DNA from: Gordius sp. MW1
Lineage: Eukaryota > Nematomorpha > Gordioida > Gordea > Gordiidae
Reading direction: 5' to 3'
Length of the DNA stretch: 64,000 nucleotides
Assembly (NCBI GenBank): GCA_964036665.1
Contig: OZ038528.1
Location: forward strand, 24,725,245 to 24,789,244
The translations under genes and the position numbers were made by a program. This document shows positions 52,441-64,000 of this stretch, in pieces. The stretch's first letter is position 1. Every line of letters starts with the position of its first letter. A model generated the notes under the pieces. The model did not search any database and was not told the origin of the DNA. It was given only the letters and a program-made list of their open reading frames with translations.

Positions 52441-55138
52441 TATACATCTACGCTCAACACATCTAAAGCATGGTTTAACCTGAAAATTCGGACCGGCTAA
52501 ATAGAATAATCAACATTAATAAGGGGTATAACCGAAAGAATGATAATGATGATACACTTGATGATATACGTTAAAACCAATTAACGGTAATTTAATTATT
52601 GGTCGGGGCCTTTCCACTAATCTCTCTTAAGTTCATAATCACCCATCACCCGAGGACCACTATCTCTCTACAGTTATTCAAACTTGTTTATGAAGCCTAT
52701 GTCGTGACTGGTATTTCTTGTTGGGGTTTTGTAAAAATAATGAGTAAGCCTACTACATTAACGCATTATAATTTTATACATAAAGCACCTGACTACAAGC
52801 CAATGCAATTCATACATTCATTTAAACATCTGACAATTTTATGAAAAAGTATGTTTTATAAATTTTACATGTTTAATATTAATCTTTGCTTAAATTCTTT
52901 ATAGTATTTAAAGCTTAATTGCTTAATAAAACTATAATTATAAAAATTATCTTTAACTCAATTTATCTTTACTATTTCTATGGCAATATTGCCTAGATTT
53001 TATTATAAGAGCGAATCTTATGTAAATGTAATTCCGCAAAAGAATTTACCATTAACAACTATTTAATATAAACTTAAATTCATTGTGTGTTCTATAGTAT
53101 TTTTATATAAAAAGATGCTAAAATTTAAATGTAATTTTTTGAAAACAATTTTTATTTAATAGTTAATTTGGGCATATAAACTTATGAATTGCTTGTATTT
53201 ATGCATCATTTTGTGAACACACTTGATTTGTCCTAATCATTTATGCATGATCATCCACCTAATCTGTATGCCCTGAATATATATTTGAGGGTTAAGACAT
53301 TATTTATTCATACATTTTGTTATAAATCTTTATTTAAAGTAAGTAAACCTTTTTTTTTAATGTTTATTATTATATATTTTTATATTTATTTGAGGCAACA
53401 TTAAATTTTCAAGTCATTTTTTAATTTTGATTTAAAGGATTGGACCACTACCATGTGTTGGTCAACATTTTTTTCCATCTTTTTACATGGAATGACCCAG
53501 AAGTTTAACCCAGTGTAATTTTGAAATTATAAGGAGGTTAACCTTAAATTTTGCATATTAATTAAACTATTGCACTAGTTCAACCCTTAAAGTGTATATT
53601 TGGACCACAAGTTTACTTTTTATAGCCATATATAAATTAACTTTTTTAACCCAAAATTAAAGGCAAAAATATTAATTATTTTTTGATAGTTTATAGGTAT
53701 ATTAAAAAATTATAAAGATTTGATACTGCGAAAATCATCTATTAAATGTGCAAATTTACATCTGTTGGCGATATAACTTAAGTTTATGCATAAATTGGTT
53801 TTATTTAATAATTAAAATGCTCTTTTAATTATAAATTTAGTTTTGTACTTAATTATAATGCTTCAATTTTTTAGATTTTGCCCTATTAAAAGTCAATCCT
53901 GTCATTGAAATAATTTTTTAAATCATATAGATTTTTAGAAGGTCTCTAAAATTATTATCTATCTAACAGTTAATGTTAAATACTTATACCTTGCATGAAA
54001 AGCATATAATTAGACTGAAATTTATAAAATATGTATATTTATTAAATAGAAAAATAAACAGTTTTACAATCTATATTTTAATCAGTAGGAAGCAGAAGAA
54101 TATATAAATTGACAAAAAACAATGGTAAATTTTTAATATAAGCATGAATCTTTTTTGGGTGGATAGTAAAATTGGATGTTTGAACTGCCATAATTTCCTA
54201 ACTGAATTTCAAACATCATTGTTTGCCATAAATCGTATTAAGATATAACCATCTCTAACATTTAAAACATTAAAAACCAAAAAAAATTCACAAGCAGTAT
54301 TTGATCTTCAGAAATGCTTTATTTATAAGCTATTAGTCCCAAATACGCTACATATACTACAGATTTTCTAAATTTTATATTTTGTTGAATTATTAAAAGA
54401 GTTCTCTATAATCGTTAAATTTGTTATATATCTTAGGTCATATTCACACTTAAAATCAACAAAGGGTTAAGAAAAATTAAGGTACATTATTATTTTGAAT
54501 TTTTGTTGAAATAAAGATTTTTAATCCGATTCCGGTTGGGGTTTTTATAAAGATAGGGATAATTTAGTCAAAATAATTTCTAATTTAAAATGTGTCCTAG
54601 AGATGGCATATAAATTAGAGTTATTCTTATTTGATTCGCGCTTACCACCCGTCGTAAATCGGGCTCTCTACATTATTATTCTTTTATTATTCATTTTTAT
54701 TACATTTTTTATGTTTTTTCATTTTTCTGTTTTATCATGAATTTACGTTATCCCTTACTTAAATATATATACCTTTTGGAATATTCCTAAGTTATGCTCT
54801 TTATAAAATTATTAAAAAGCATTATCTAAAATATTCGTGTTTCTTTTTGAGTATTATTTCATTCTACGTGTGATTTTGTAAGTATATTTAAAAAAACTCA
54901 TTTCTTACAGGGTAGACTCGTTACTTGTTTACTTTTTATACCCAATTTAGTCATACCAATGTCGCGCTTGCTGAACAACTTGCATCAAATTCGCCCCTAA
55001 GCCTTAACACACTCTTTTCATCATACATTTTATTTGACACGAAACTGACAACAATGCTATTTTTTAATTATGCTATAGAATACTTAGATAGCTTAGTATG
55101 AGACGTGTCAAGCGGCCCATCATGTTTATTAATTGCTA
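52441..55138. other. No recognisable gene; a repeat shared with 43465-43590
   Basis: Positions about 52530-52675 (ccgaaagaatgataatgatg, ggcctttccactaa) match 43465-43590 in the same orientation. The rest is very AT-rich without supported ORFs. Confidence 0.45.
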
Positions 55139-55190
55139 CATGCGATTTATGGGCTCGCTTTTGGTTGTCCGTCCTGTCCTGTCCACCTTG
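55139..55190 (+). repeat. SINE terminal signature, inverted
   Basis: tatgggctcgcttttggttg followed by tccgtcc is the reverse complement of the closing signature of the other SINE arrays. Confidence 0.55.
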
Positions 55191-55809
55191 TAATTTTTTA
55201 AATAATTGCCGTGGAAACTTATACGGGTTTTAATGGCTGTGGACTTATGCTTCTGAAAAGACACTTATTTTGCTTTCGCACATAGACTAGCTACTGACCG
55301 CTGATTGGCTTTACTTTTTTCGACCTCGCCCGAGCCCAAAATTGTTTTTGTGCCCGACTGTTTACCTTTATTAATGAATTTCTTTGGCAACTTGTCTAGG
55401 TTTTTGCTAATATCGGATAATTGCGAAACTGGCTAAATAATTCCCTCAAATTAATGCTGATCATTGTTTACATTTAATTTAATTCGGCCAGAAGCCAAAT
55501 TCTGGTTAATATTTGCTGCTTTGTGTTTATTTATATCATCAATATACTAATGACTAGCTTTAGTTTTAATCTCGAGATATCATCTTTTTAAAAAGGAGAT
55601 TAAACTTTTTTGTAAAGTTTTGTTTGAAACTATCATAATTTTGAAGTTGGCTTTTACAGCCGGTTTTTGCTGACGCCAGCCCTCCTCCAATTTTGGCACA
55701 CGGACTTGGGACCGTCGTTTTATTTTGGACCTCCGGTCACGTGGAAAGGGCAAGTGGACAAAGATAAAAACTAAGAAGATTAATCAAGATATGGCACTTA
55801 CCCGATCAT

Positions 55810-55967
55810 CATGGTCGTAGCCAGCATTGGAATTAGGGAGGGGCGATAAGGATTTAGGGAGGGGCAAAAGAAATTTTTTTGAAATCTTAGTCATAATTTT
55901 AATAAATTTCAACAAATTTTTGGATTTAGAGGGGGGCAGCCGCCCCCTCCTTTCCGGCTACGCCCAT
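55810..55967. mobile_element. CATGGGCGTAGCC-type MITE
   Basis: Starts catggtcgtagccagc, ends ccggctacgcccat, with ggaggggcaaaag and ggcagccgccccc inside. Confidence 0.75.
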
Positions 55968-57260
55968 ACTTAAGATGGAAGAAACTCATTAAAACAAACC
56001 CCACGGCTGCGGAACCAAATACTTGATAAAGAAGAAAATTTTCATGGTTAGAACAACCTAATAAGTCTTGGGAATATATATGAATTTACTATATATTATA
56101 AACGTTTTTTGCGTGGTGGCGTAATTTTATATTATAATGAAAGTCAGCGTTACAAAAAGGATGCTATTGTATTTGCGGATGGTGTTTTAATCTGAAGGAA
56201 AATACTTGCTGAAAGTCGCCACTTACTTAACTAGAAGCTCGTACTGAGCTTCGCTCTATCTGAACCGACTTGCGAAATTGCCGACTTTAGCGTCAACAAA
56301 AAACCTCTTGGTCAACCGATAAAATGTGAAGGTAAAGAATTGGACAAATTAGTCAGTTGAAAGACTTTTGAAATATTTTAAAGATAAATCAGCAATATGC
56401 AAATGTCTATGGGCAATGCGACCGGCATAGTGCCACATAAACTGACCTATACGACTTTTTCATGACGAAGGATCACGTTCTAATTTATGTTTCAAAGACA
56501 AAAACGGAGTATTCTAAAGAGGTCCATTAATGTATTTAATATTCGTGAAATCAGAAAGGTGTGGTGTACTCTTGACTCTTAGACAATAATTTCAGGAAGA
56601 ACACTAAATTAAATTTAGTTTTGCATTAAGATTAAAATTACCGAAAATTGTGTATATGATAAGAACATGACGACCTAATACCTCATGGTAATAGCAGTAA
56701 AGGAGCACTTAGATAGAGTTAGATGGGAAGCTCACCCGCGATATTCACCAACAAAATCAGACTACCATTTGTTTCGCTCGATGGAGTCAGGTCTTTTATG
56801 AGAGCAGTTCTGTTCAGTAGATTAATCAATGGCTTGATAACTGGACAGCTGCAACAGGACAGGAATTCTTCTAGCGTGGAATTTATTTATTGTCAGAAAG
56901 ATGGTCGAAGGTTATAGCTTTCACGGGAAAACATTTTGAAAACATTTATATTTATACTTTTATATATTTTTAATACTTCATGAAACCTTAGAAATTATTT
57001 CTCAATTATATCAATCTCGTTTTTACAAATGAAATTTAATAACTTGATCGCCATGGCTAAAAATAATTTTTGCATGATCGAAATCTTTCGTCATTATAAT
57101 TAATTCACTAGGTTTCCATATTTCACGGCGGCTATGTTAAAAATTAAAACTTACTTTGTAATCCTCAAAAATATTATATAATTTTTATTTTCACTTCCAA
57201 AAGCCAAATTGGGGTAAAATAGGGGGCGACGTTGCATCCGTGAGCTTTACGAAACTAATC
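55968..57260. other. PTDSS2 upstream region; nothing further recognised
   Basis: AT-rich, presumably with the PTDSS2 promoter and 5' UTR at its right end. The 64-aa ORF at 56723-56917 has no domain. Confidence 0.45.
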
Positions 57261-58911
57261 ATGAGCATGACACCGGAGGACGAACATGTCACCAAGCAGG
57301 AAGACGAACTAAAGGGTAAACCGGCCAAGCTCTCCTCCACGAGTGGCAGTATGAGCGAGGATGAGAGTGATACGACCACGACAACAGCCGGCAGCAGTAG
57401 TCAGTGGTGGCGAAGACATCGTGGTGGACAGACTAACGCTAAGATCACTCCCACTTGCGATGAGCTAGAACGTCGAAGGATTACCGCTCACGAATGGGCT
57501 TGCTACGAGGCCACTGATGTGGTAGATGACGGGACCATGTCCTTTTTCTGGCGTGCTCACACCATCACTACCCTCCTCGCCTTCACCTCAGCTCTCTTTT
57601 ATTTCGTCATCGTGGAACCTCGGCAAATCATGGACACTCCTCCCTCCTCCTCCCAGTCACCATCTTCCAACGTGAAACGAGGCATAATTGCTTCGGCCTT
57701 GGTCTTCCTTTTGGCTGGTGTGACCCAAACACCCGACGGACCCTTTAGACGGCCCCACCCCATCGTTTGGAGGTTCGTTTTGTGTGTCAGTCTACTGTAC
57801 GAGATGGCTCTCATCTTTATCCTCTTCCAAACACCCCACGAAGCTCGAGCCCTTCTCAAACACCTCGACCCTTCTCTAGGCATTCCCCTGCCCGAAAAAT
57901 CGTACGGTGGAAATTGCAAGCTCTACGATCCCGTAGGTAAGTATAAATACCTAATCCCATCATTTGTTTTGTCCATTATCTTTTATAATCTATCACAAAG
58001 GTCACCCCGACGATCCTTTTTACAACGTGAAGGATAAAATGGACGAATTCGTACCGACCCATTTCTTCGGTTGGTGGTTCAAAACACTCATACTCCGTGA
58101 TTGGTGGCTGTGCACCGTGCTAAGCGTCGCTTTCGAGCTGCTGGAATACACGTTGGAACATCAGTTGCCCAATTTTAGCGAGTGTTGGTGGGATCACTGG
58201 ATCTTGGATGTGGTGCTTTGCAATGGTGTCGGTATTTACGTGGGCATGAAAACGTTGAATTACCTCAATATGAAACCTTATCATTGGAGTGGAATGTGGA
58301 ACATACCCGGCTACAGGGGAAAACTCGCTAGAGCCGCTGCTCAATTTAGTCCCTACAGTTGGATGAAATTTGATTGGAGACCGACGGCGAGCCTAAAACG
58401 TTGGTTAGCTACCCTGGCTCTCATATTGATATTTTTGGTCGCCGAACTTAACACTTTTTACCTCAAATACGTGTTGTGGTTGGCGCCCCCGCATTGGATA
58501 AACTTGGTGCGCCTTGTATTTTTTCTCTTGGCCGGGGCTGTAGCTATGCGAGAATCATTTCAGTATTTAGACGATCCCAAGTGTACCAAATTTGGTCGTC
58601 AATCTTGGCTCTTAGCCTCAATCATTGTTACCGAGTTATTGATTATATGCAAGTTCGATTGGGACTTAGTGACAAAACCCCTTCCAACCAACGTACTACG
58701 AGCCTGGTTAATAGCTCTCACCACCCTCTTTGCCTATACGGTATACAAGTTCTTTTGTGTCGGGGCTAGGGACAGTGTCATAGCTTCGGCTAAAATAATC
58801 TCTTTGAAAAGAAGAAAAAAAGTAGCCTCCAACCCCGTATATTCCGCCGATATCAGGCGCCGCATTCCATCAGATAATATGCCCAACGGTATTCAATATA
58901 TTAAAACTTGA
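57261..58911 (+). CDS. PTDSS2: PTDSS2, phosphatidylserine synthase (base-exchange enzyme), 2 exons
   Basis: An ER multi-pass enzyme that makes phosphatidylserine by exchanging the head group of an existing phospholipid for serine. Exons 57261-57936 and 58001-58911 flank a 64-bp GT-AG intron (CGTAG|GTAAGT ... CACAAAG|GTCACC), giving 528 aa. After a Ser/Thr-rich cytosolic N-terminus come [95 protein letters not shown] and [13 protein letters not shown], all close to vertebrate PTDSS2. Hydrophobic segments number about eight to ten. The first in-frame ATG is at 57261; the frame is open a little further upstream but has only GTG there. AATAAA signals lie at 59103 and 59186. The gene converges with the erg channel. 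Confidence 0.96.
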
Positions 58912-60331
58912 ACACCTGTCATTCGTTGATATAGTTTTAGTAGTAGATAAATACTTCTAAGCTCTTAATACAATCACAATACTGCAATACTACCCAAACG
59001 CCATATCTATGGGAGAACTAATGACCGAAAGATTAGCAATACTAACCCACGGTGCACATATATATTATTTTGTTTCGCGTCACCTCGTTTTTATACTCAA
59101 TGAATAAATTCGTTTGATGGCTGTACCGTCCCCTCTCGTTCTTTGACATTACCTATGCGAAAGTTTTAAGTCTTATAATGTATTGAATAAACGTATATTT
59201 AGTGAGGTACTAGTGACAGTAAAAAACCCACCTCACCTTTAAGTAAGTAAAAATGACCGATAATTTGCATTGTTTTTATAGCTTTGGCATAATATACTGA
59301 ATAGTGATGAACATAATATATAATGAGCGGCTCTTCGTTTAAGATTTTGCATGAGATTGGAACTTGTTGGATGGCTGTGCACATATATGGCTATATCGTA
59401 CGATTTTTATTTGGATGAATTCAATTAAGTGTGTGTTTTTTAAGGCATCACAAATTTATAAAGGGTTTATTATGAAAATCGATAAATAAATAATTTTTTT
59501 AAGCTTTGATTTATAAACATGAATAAAAATTAATATAGTTTGGACTATATAATTATTTTCAAGCGTGCGTTAAGCATTAACGAGTTTGTTGTGACTTGAT
59601 GGAAGTGCGAGATAGATGTGATCAGTCTGTAAATAAATTAAGCGTTTATTAACATGTATCCCTTGTTTAATATATACCTTGTAATTTGAGGGTTTTGTGG
59701 CCGGAAGATGGTAAAACGGAAGCGTTTAATAATTTTTGTAACAAATATTTAATCTGTCCCAATTCCGCATTTAAATTACCTTCTAAACAAGTAAGGCGCC
59801 TGTTAAAATAAGTAAAAATTTGCTATAATGCTTGATTGATACAAGGCTATAAATTATAAAATCCTCACTCAAATTTAATAATATAATTACTGATTAATTG
59901 CATCCACTTTAAGGTCTAAGCTTTGGTATCCCTGAGCATTGGGCGATGGTGACGAATAGGAATTATTGTGCGAAGGGTTAATATAGGAAATATCTTCGTT
60001 ATTCTCCGTTCCACCACTACCCATTATCATCGTAGGTAAAGTAGAAGAGTAAGGCATCATTGCGAACGCTTTATGTTGCCTGCTTATTGAACCAGGCACT
60101 GGATTTACATCGTATTTTGGACGATCTTTAGGGCCCAAGTTGGGCCACGAATAACATCTTATCAAACGCGGTGGCCTAATCAATCTAAACATCGTCGATG
60201 ACATTATTTAATTGTTATCAAACGATTTTGAGATTACCTTTTATCGAGTGAAGACTTGTGTTTTCTAGACGCATAATCTAAAAGACATATAAGTTGAACA
60301 TCGATAACATCATATAAAAGATGGGTCATTA
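58912..60331. other. Convergent intergenic region: PTDSS2 3' end and erg 3' end
   Basis: Contains the PTDSS2 polyadenylation candidates. A minus-strand ORF at 60204-59887 is listed separately. Otherwise AT-rich and unassigned. Confidence 0.5.
59887..60204 (-). CDS. 105-aa ORF, possible alternative 3' exon of the erg channel
   Basis: The frame reads MSSTMFRLIRPPRLIRCYSW then PNLGPKDRPKYDVNPVPG and a Ser/Asn/Gly-rich tail. Its composition and clean frame look like real protein, and it lies just downstream of the erg stop. However, the splice phases I can find in the preceding exon (0 or 1) do not fit the acceptors here (which need 2). It may be an alternative terminal exon, an exon of another transcript, or chance. 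Confidence 0.35.
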   Translation of the reverse strand: MSSTMFRLIRPPRLIRCYSWPNLGPKDRPKYDVNPVPGSISRQHKAFAMMPYSSTLPTMIMGSGGTENNEDISYINPSHNNSYSSPSPNAQGYQSLDLKVDAINQ

Positions 60332-60432
60332 TTATTGGCTATTACGTTTAACGTGTTGGAAGTGAAGATGATCGTTTGGTTTAATGCTTTTGGTTAGGTC
60401 GGTGACGCTTTGCTTTATGTGACTCATTACGC
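60332..60432 (-). CDS. erg channel terminal exon
   Basis: Acceptor TTTTTTAG|GCGTAA joins in frame to give [18 protein letters not shown], then KRNSQ and TAA at 60334-60332. A short helix-like heptad (V..I..S.T.L..S) may be the C-terminal assembly helix; that is inference. Confidence 0.7.
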
Positions 60433-63400
60433 CTAAAAAAACATACTAAATTTAGAGAGAACGCTATTCACATTGAAGCATAAGACACATTTTTAATCAA
60501 ATTTATATTGGCTAAGCAAACAATGAAATATTGTGTATAAACCTGCGAAAGTGTTGGAAAGTGAAGCATGCTTTTGAGTTAGGTCACGAATTAAGGGAGA
60601 CAAATAGGATACAGAAGCCGAGTGACCACGTTCTTTTTGTCCTTCACTGCAATGATATTTTGTGAAATTATTTAGCAAAGCTTCATTATGATGAGCACAT
60701 GCATCATTGTCGTTTAGAGATTTTATATCCTCTATGGGTGACATCATTATGGTTGGACAATTTGTAATGTCCTGCGTATCGGCACAACTGGATGAAGAGG
60801 GTAGGTGAGAAATATTTTGCAAAGAAATCGAAGTATCTAATGATTGTTGCTGCATTGGTTTATACAATGTTATGGAAGAGCCAATTTTTTTATCCTTTCG
60901 ACTATCTGACATGAACGAACATCGTGCATTGCTACCATGGGTCTTGTGTCTCATATCCGACTTAAAAATATTAGAATCTCTAGATGCTAACATTCGTTTG
61001 GGTGTAAGGGAAGGAGGGTTAGAACTATTTAAATCCGATGGCGTATCTATCATACAAATTCTATCATCCTGGATACTAAGTCCTCGCCTTAATCCTGCAT
61101 TGAGTCCAGTGGAATCTCGAGCCATTCTATCGTAAGTATAGTTATGTAAATCGATGCTGCTGTTGCTACTAAAATTGCAACCCATATTTCCTGTCTCTTC
61201 CCTTACATGAGCTGGTATAAGTTGGGCAGTTCCCAAAACAGATCGTCTTGCTGCAGCAGCGGTTACATCTCCATATCTTCGACTTCTAAGCCTAAACGGC
61301 CTCAAAATCAAATCAGAAGCCAATTTACTATTGATAAATTGCTGAGTAACCTCTTCTATGGGATCTTGTGAATATTTGTTTTTTGTAATATTCCTACGCT
61401 CTTCGTGATTTAAGGAATCATTCGTATCCATTTTATTCTTCTGGTGAAGCAATGGCGAGTCCTTAAGACTTATGTCTTTATTAGAATATGGACTAACAGG
61501 TAATGAATGTAAATGGTCCCCCAATTCATTATCTAAAGCACACAAATTCTTTCTTTGTTCATTTACAAGAGACATTTTGTGTTTTGTCGATTTTGTGTTT
61601 GCACCATCTAAAGAAACGTAGAGATATTAAAAGAACACAAATCATTTTAAATTTCATATATATTGCCAACTAATATTACAAACTTATGCTTTCTCGGCCA
61701 TTTGTGAAGTTTTTAAATATACGATTCATTAGAGCGTTCCCTAAATTTTTATCATTCATTGAGTCCTTATTGGTAGTATCGAGGATTTTGATTGATTCGG
61801 ACATTAGTTTAAGGCGAGGTCCAGCGATGTTGGATGGATGATGACTACGTTGCTTCTTGATTGTTCTGGTTGGAGTAAATGAAGATGGTATCAAAGGTTC
61901 TCCATCATCTTTATCATTGTCGTCGTCGTCATCCATTTGCGTTTTAATGTTTTCCATGATGGATCGTAAACCAGTTGGACTATATTTGTGATTTGGTAAT
62001 GACATTCGGTCTTTACGAAATCTTGGACATGAAGGGCCAGAAAATGTGGCATCTTCCTAGATAAAATTTATTAACTTGATCACACAACACAAACAATCTA
62101 ACATAGCTTTATGTGATCCTTATTAAAATTACAATGTGTTCAAACAAACGCACTCTAAGTAATGATCTTTAAGATAGTTGGCGCTTAAAGTAAGACGAAA
62201 TTTAAAGGAAAAATAAAAGATAGTAAATTGAAAATAACTCCTTAATAAAGATACGAAGGCCAAAATATAAAAATTTGGAATAAAATAGAATTACTAAACT
62301 CATTAAACAAGAAATGCGTATAAATAAGCTAATTATGGCTACCAAACCCTATTTAAAAATATTGTATAATTTTCATCCTTAAATTTCATATTTATCAACA
62401 ATTGATTATAAGCAACAAATTAACAATTTGCTAAAATATAACAATTTGCTAAAATATACACATAATTGTAAAATTTAACACTAGTTAGATTCGAAGTTTG
62501 CAACTACTAAAGAATAATTAGAGATATGATGCTATGTCAAAATAGGATTTTCCAACTTGGGACAATTCGGTTAAAATGCAAATAAGTGACATGTGCTAAA
62601 CTTTTACAACCTAAAAAAGCTAGATCGTAGTTGAATGTAGGTCTTAAATAAAACACAAAATTGCTAGTGTTCTATTAAAGCCTAAATGTGCGCCTAAACC
62701 AAAAATTGTATTCTTTTGTTTAAGATTTAACACGATTAGATAAGCAATTATGATTAAAATGGATAAACTATCCTTTAACAACCCAGTGAGTGTCAAAACG
62801 CAATGCATTCCATGATATTTTTAATATGTGCAGTCGCATGTTTCACCCGAACCTCTACGATGTATATAATAAATGCAGTATTTCTAAAGGTTAATCTTTC
62901 TAATAAACAATACTATTTAAAATTCCTAGATGAAAATTTTCTTATCCATAAAATACATCTATAAAAGTTATTATACTATTAAGATTATTTACATCGCGGA
63001 GGTTAAAGGTGATCTCTAAATTTTGCATAAAATGTGGGGCGAATTCTGGATACATTTCCAGCACGTCCAACAAATCTTCTCGGTGAATTCTGTGTAGATC
63101 ACAATATGTCAATGCCCTCACATTGTAATTCGATTTACCAATCGAAGGAAAAATGCATGGATTTTCACCGAATATATCATCTTTCCCTTGAATAAATAAC
63201 TAATTTATTATCTTTGTATTTATTTGCCTATAATAATTATGATTTAATATAGTCTTATAAAAGAGTTTAAAACATAAATGACTATTTTATTAATAAAAAG
63301 ACATAAAAATGCACTATATAATGTGATTTATATTTGGTAAACTTCATCCTTCATACTTAGTATAGCCATAACTTCTTCATCCTTCAGTATTTCTATAGAT

Positions 63401-63785
63401 CCTTTCGCGATAAAATACAAATTCATTAAAACGTCTCCCTTGTGGACTAATATATCTCCAGGTGGCGCATGGGTCGTTCTACAATAAATCATTTACTATA
63501 AATAACCTTCATGTTATGGGGATGCATGTGGATTAAAAAGGCTACAATTAGCAACTCATCAATGATGTAATAATTAATTATGTTTGTTTAGGTAAGAGAT
63601 TAGTTTGTGTTTCATGCAAATATTAAGAAAGCTAAGCGACGGAGATATATTCACTTGAATCTTAGAGATAAGGCGCGTAAGCAACCGGGACTTGATTTGG
63701 AGAAAGCCTTGCAATTGCTAAATAAGTTGCGATTCAAGTGCAAACAAATGTCTGCCTGTAAGCATTCGGGAAACCCTTTGAGCAC
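60332..63785 (-). CDS. erg-type voltage-gated K+ channel (KCNH2/6/7, seizure-like), C-terminal part, 6 exons
   Basis: This family carries the delayed, rapidly inactivating K+ current that repolarises neurons and muscle. Exons, 5' to 3': 63785-63655, 63478-63357, 63186-62993, 62056-61684, 61607-60543, 60432-60332, together 661 codons plus TAA, in frame. The first three encode most of the C-linker end and cyclic-nucleotide-binding homology domain: [81 protein letters not shown] and [19 protein letters not shown]. These are near-identical to HERG, not Eag or Elk. The rest is a long polar, Ser/Asn-rich tail. PAS, voltage sensor and pore lie outside the window to the right. Confidence 0.93.
60543..61607 (-). 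CDS. erg channel exon: long polar C-terminal tail
   Basis: Acceptor TTCTTTAG|ATGGTGC, donor TTCGCAG|GTTTAT; 1065 nt open. Ser/Asn/Asp-rich with possible phosphorylation sites, plus an [20 protein letters not shown] basic segment. The exon begins upstream of the first Met of the reading frame. Confidence 0.85.
61684..62056 (-). CDS. erg channel exon: proximal C-terminal tail
   Basis: Acceptor ATCTAG|GAAGATG, donor GCATAA|GTTTGT. Encodes [19 protein letters not shown] and an acidic [12 protein letters not shown] run, then basic patches. Phase agrees with both neighbours. The tail is not conserved in sequence; assignment rests on phase, strand and spacing. Confidence 0.8.
62993..63186 (-). CDS. 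erg channel exon: cNBHD beta-roll, second half
   Basis: Acceptor TTCAAG|GGAAAG, donor CGCGAT|GTAAAT; 194 nt. Encodes [38 protein letters not shown] and [12 protein letters not shown]...ITFNLRD. The splice creates LRKDD where HERG has LGKND. Confidence 0.93.
63357..63478 (-). CDS. erg channel exon: cNBHD beta-roll, first half
   Basis: Acceptor TTGTAG|AACGACC, donor CTAA|GTATGA; 122 nt. Encodes [15 protein letters not shown] and [12 protein letters not shown]. No ORF of this size appears as a stand-alone reading frame because it is so short. Confidence 0.93.
63655..63785 (-). CDS. erg channel exon: start of cNBHD
   Basis: Acceptor TTTTAG|GTGCTC, donor TTCAA|GTGAAT. Encodes [20 protein letters not shown] then [10 protein letters not shown] and [10 protein letters not shown]. 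The plus-strand 60-aa ORF at 63607-63789 is its antisense shadow. Confidence 0.93.
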
Positions 63786-63847
63786 CTAAAAGTTACAAAT
63801 AATGAATCATAAACCAACATCTTCGTATGATTTTGTTTGTGCATACT

Positions 63848-64000
63848 AGTGTTGTAAAAACGGCTGGGTTTTGTCTAGTCATCCCTTGGTTTTAGTCGAT
63901 CAAAATTAATAGACTAAAGGTTTGACGAAATTTGGTCTATTTATGTTTAGTCGACCAAAACCAAAGGTTGACCAAACAAAACCCAGCTGTTTTTTAAACT
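63848..64000. mobile_element. GTTGTAAAAACGGCTGGG-type MITE in an erg intron
   Basis: Starts agtgttgtaaaaacggctgg; the right end cccagctgtttttt reaches the window edge. Lies in the intron upstream of the first erg exon visible here. Confidence 0.75.

Noticed and set aside
57191..58344. Minus-strand ORFs over PTDSS2
   Set aside because: Antisense to strongly conserved PTDSS2 exons.
63607..63789. Plus-strand 60-aa basic ORF
   Set aside because: It is the exact antisense of an erg channel exon whose minus-strand translation matches the cNBHD.

Overview
This is a stretch of an AT-rich animal nuclear genome. The basis is four spliced metazoan genes with short GT-AG introns and a background of eukaryotic transposons (hAT, Mutator-like, PIF/Harbinger, Helitron-like, Ty3/gypsy, tRNA-derived SINEs). 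I see no bacterial signals. The genes point to an invertebrate bilaterian; I cannot place it further.

Genes. (1) SMAD4/Medea, minus strand, 16140 down to 3253, eight coding exons: the MH1 domain is split over two exons, then a Gln/Ser-rich linker on three, and the MH2 domain on three. (2) SREK1IP1, a CCHC zinc-knuckle, Lys-rich splicing-factor partner, plus strand, 32765-33660, five exons. (3) PTDSS2, phosphatidylserine synthase, plus strand, 57261-58911, two exons. (4) The C-terminal half of an erg-type (KCNH2/6/7-like) voltage-gated K+ channel, minus strand, 63785 down to 60332, six exons, continuing beyond the right edge. PTDSS2 and the channel gene converge. The four genes have unrelated jobs (TGF-beta/BMP signalling, splicing, phospholipid synthesis, membrane excitability).

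Layout. 1-850 hAT element; 850-1800 SINE array; 3253-16140 SMAD4 with introns packed with MITEs, a 1.9-kb fold-back element and a Mutator-like element; 16.1-21.8 kb AT-rich, sparse remnants; 21.8-22.9 kb hAT element; 23.5-28.6 kb decayed gypsy element split by a 1.6-kb fold-back element full of G/C-run hairpin units; 28.6-30.5 kb LTR-like repeat with a 725-bp insertion; 30.9-32.7 kb fold-back element ending 34 bp before the SREK1IP1 start codon; 34.2-35.9 kb retroelement ORF split by a hAT fold-back; 36-43 kb MITEs, a Helitron-like element and a miniature LTR element; 43.6-46.5 kb second decayed gypsy element; 46.9-49.0 kb PIF/Harbinger fragments in tandem, one carrying a hAT insertion; 49.5-52.4 kb hAT element and hairpin-bearing SINE satellite; 52.4-57.2 kb AT-rich with little recognisable; 57.2-63.8 kb the PTDSS2-erg pair; 63.85-64 kb a MITE.

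The most striking feature is a set of four unrelated fold-back (long inverted repeat) elements within 35 kb. Three have target-site duplications that can be read directly, and the fourth has a TTAA duplication shown by comparison with uninterrupted copies of its host repeat.
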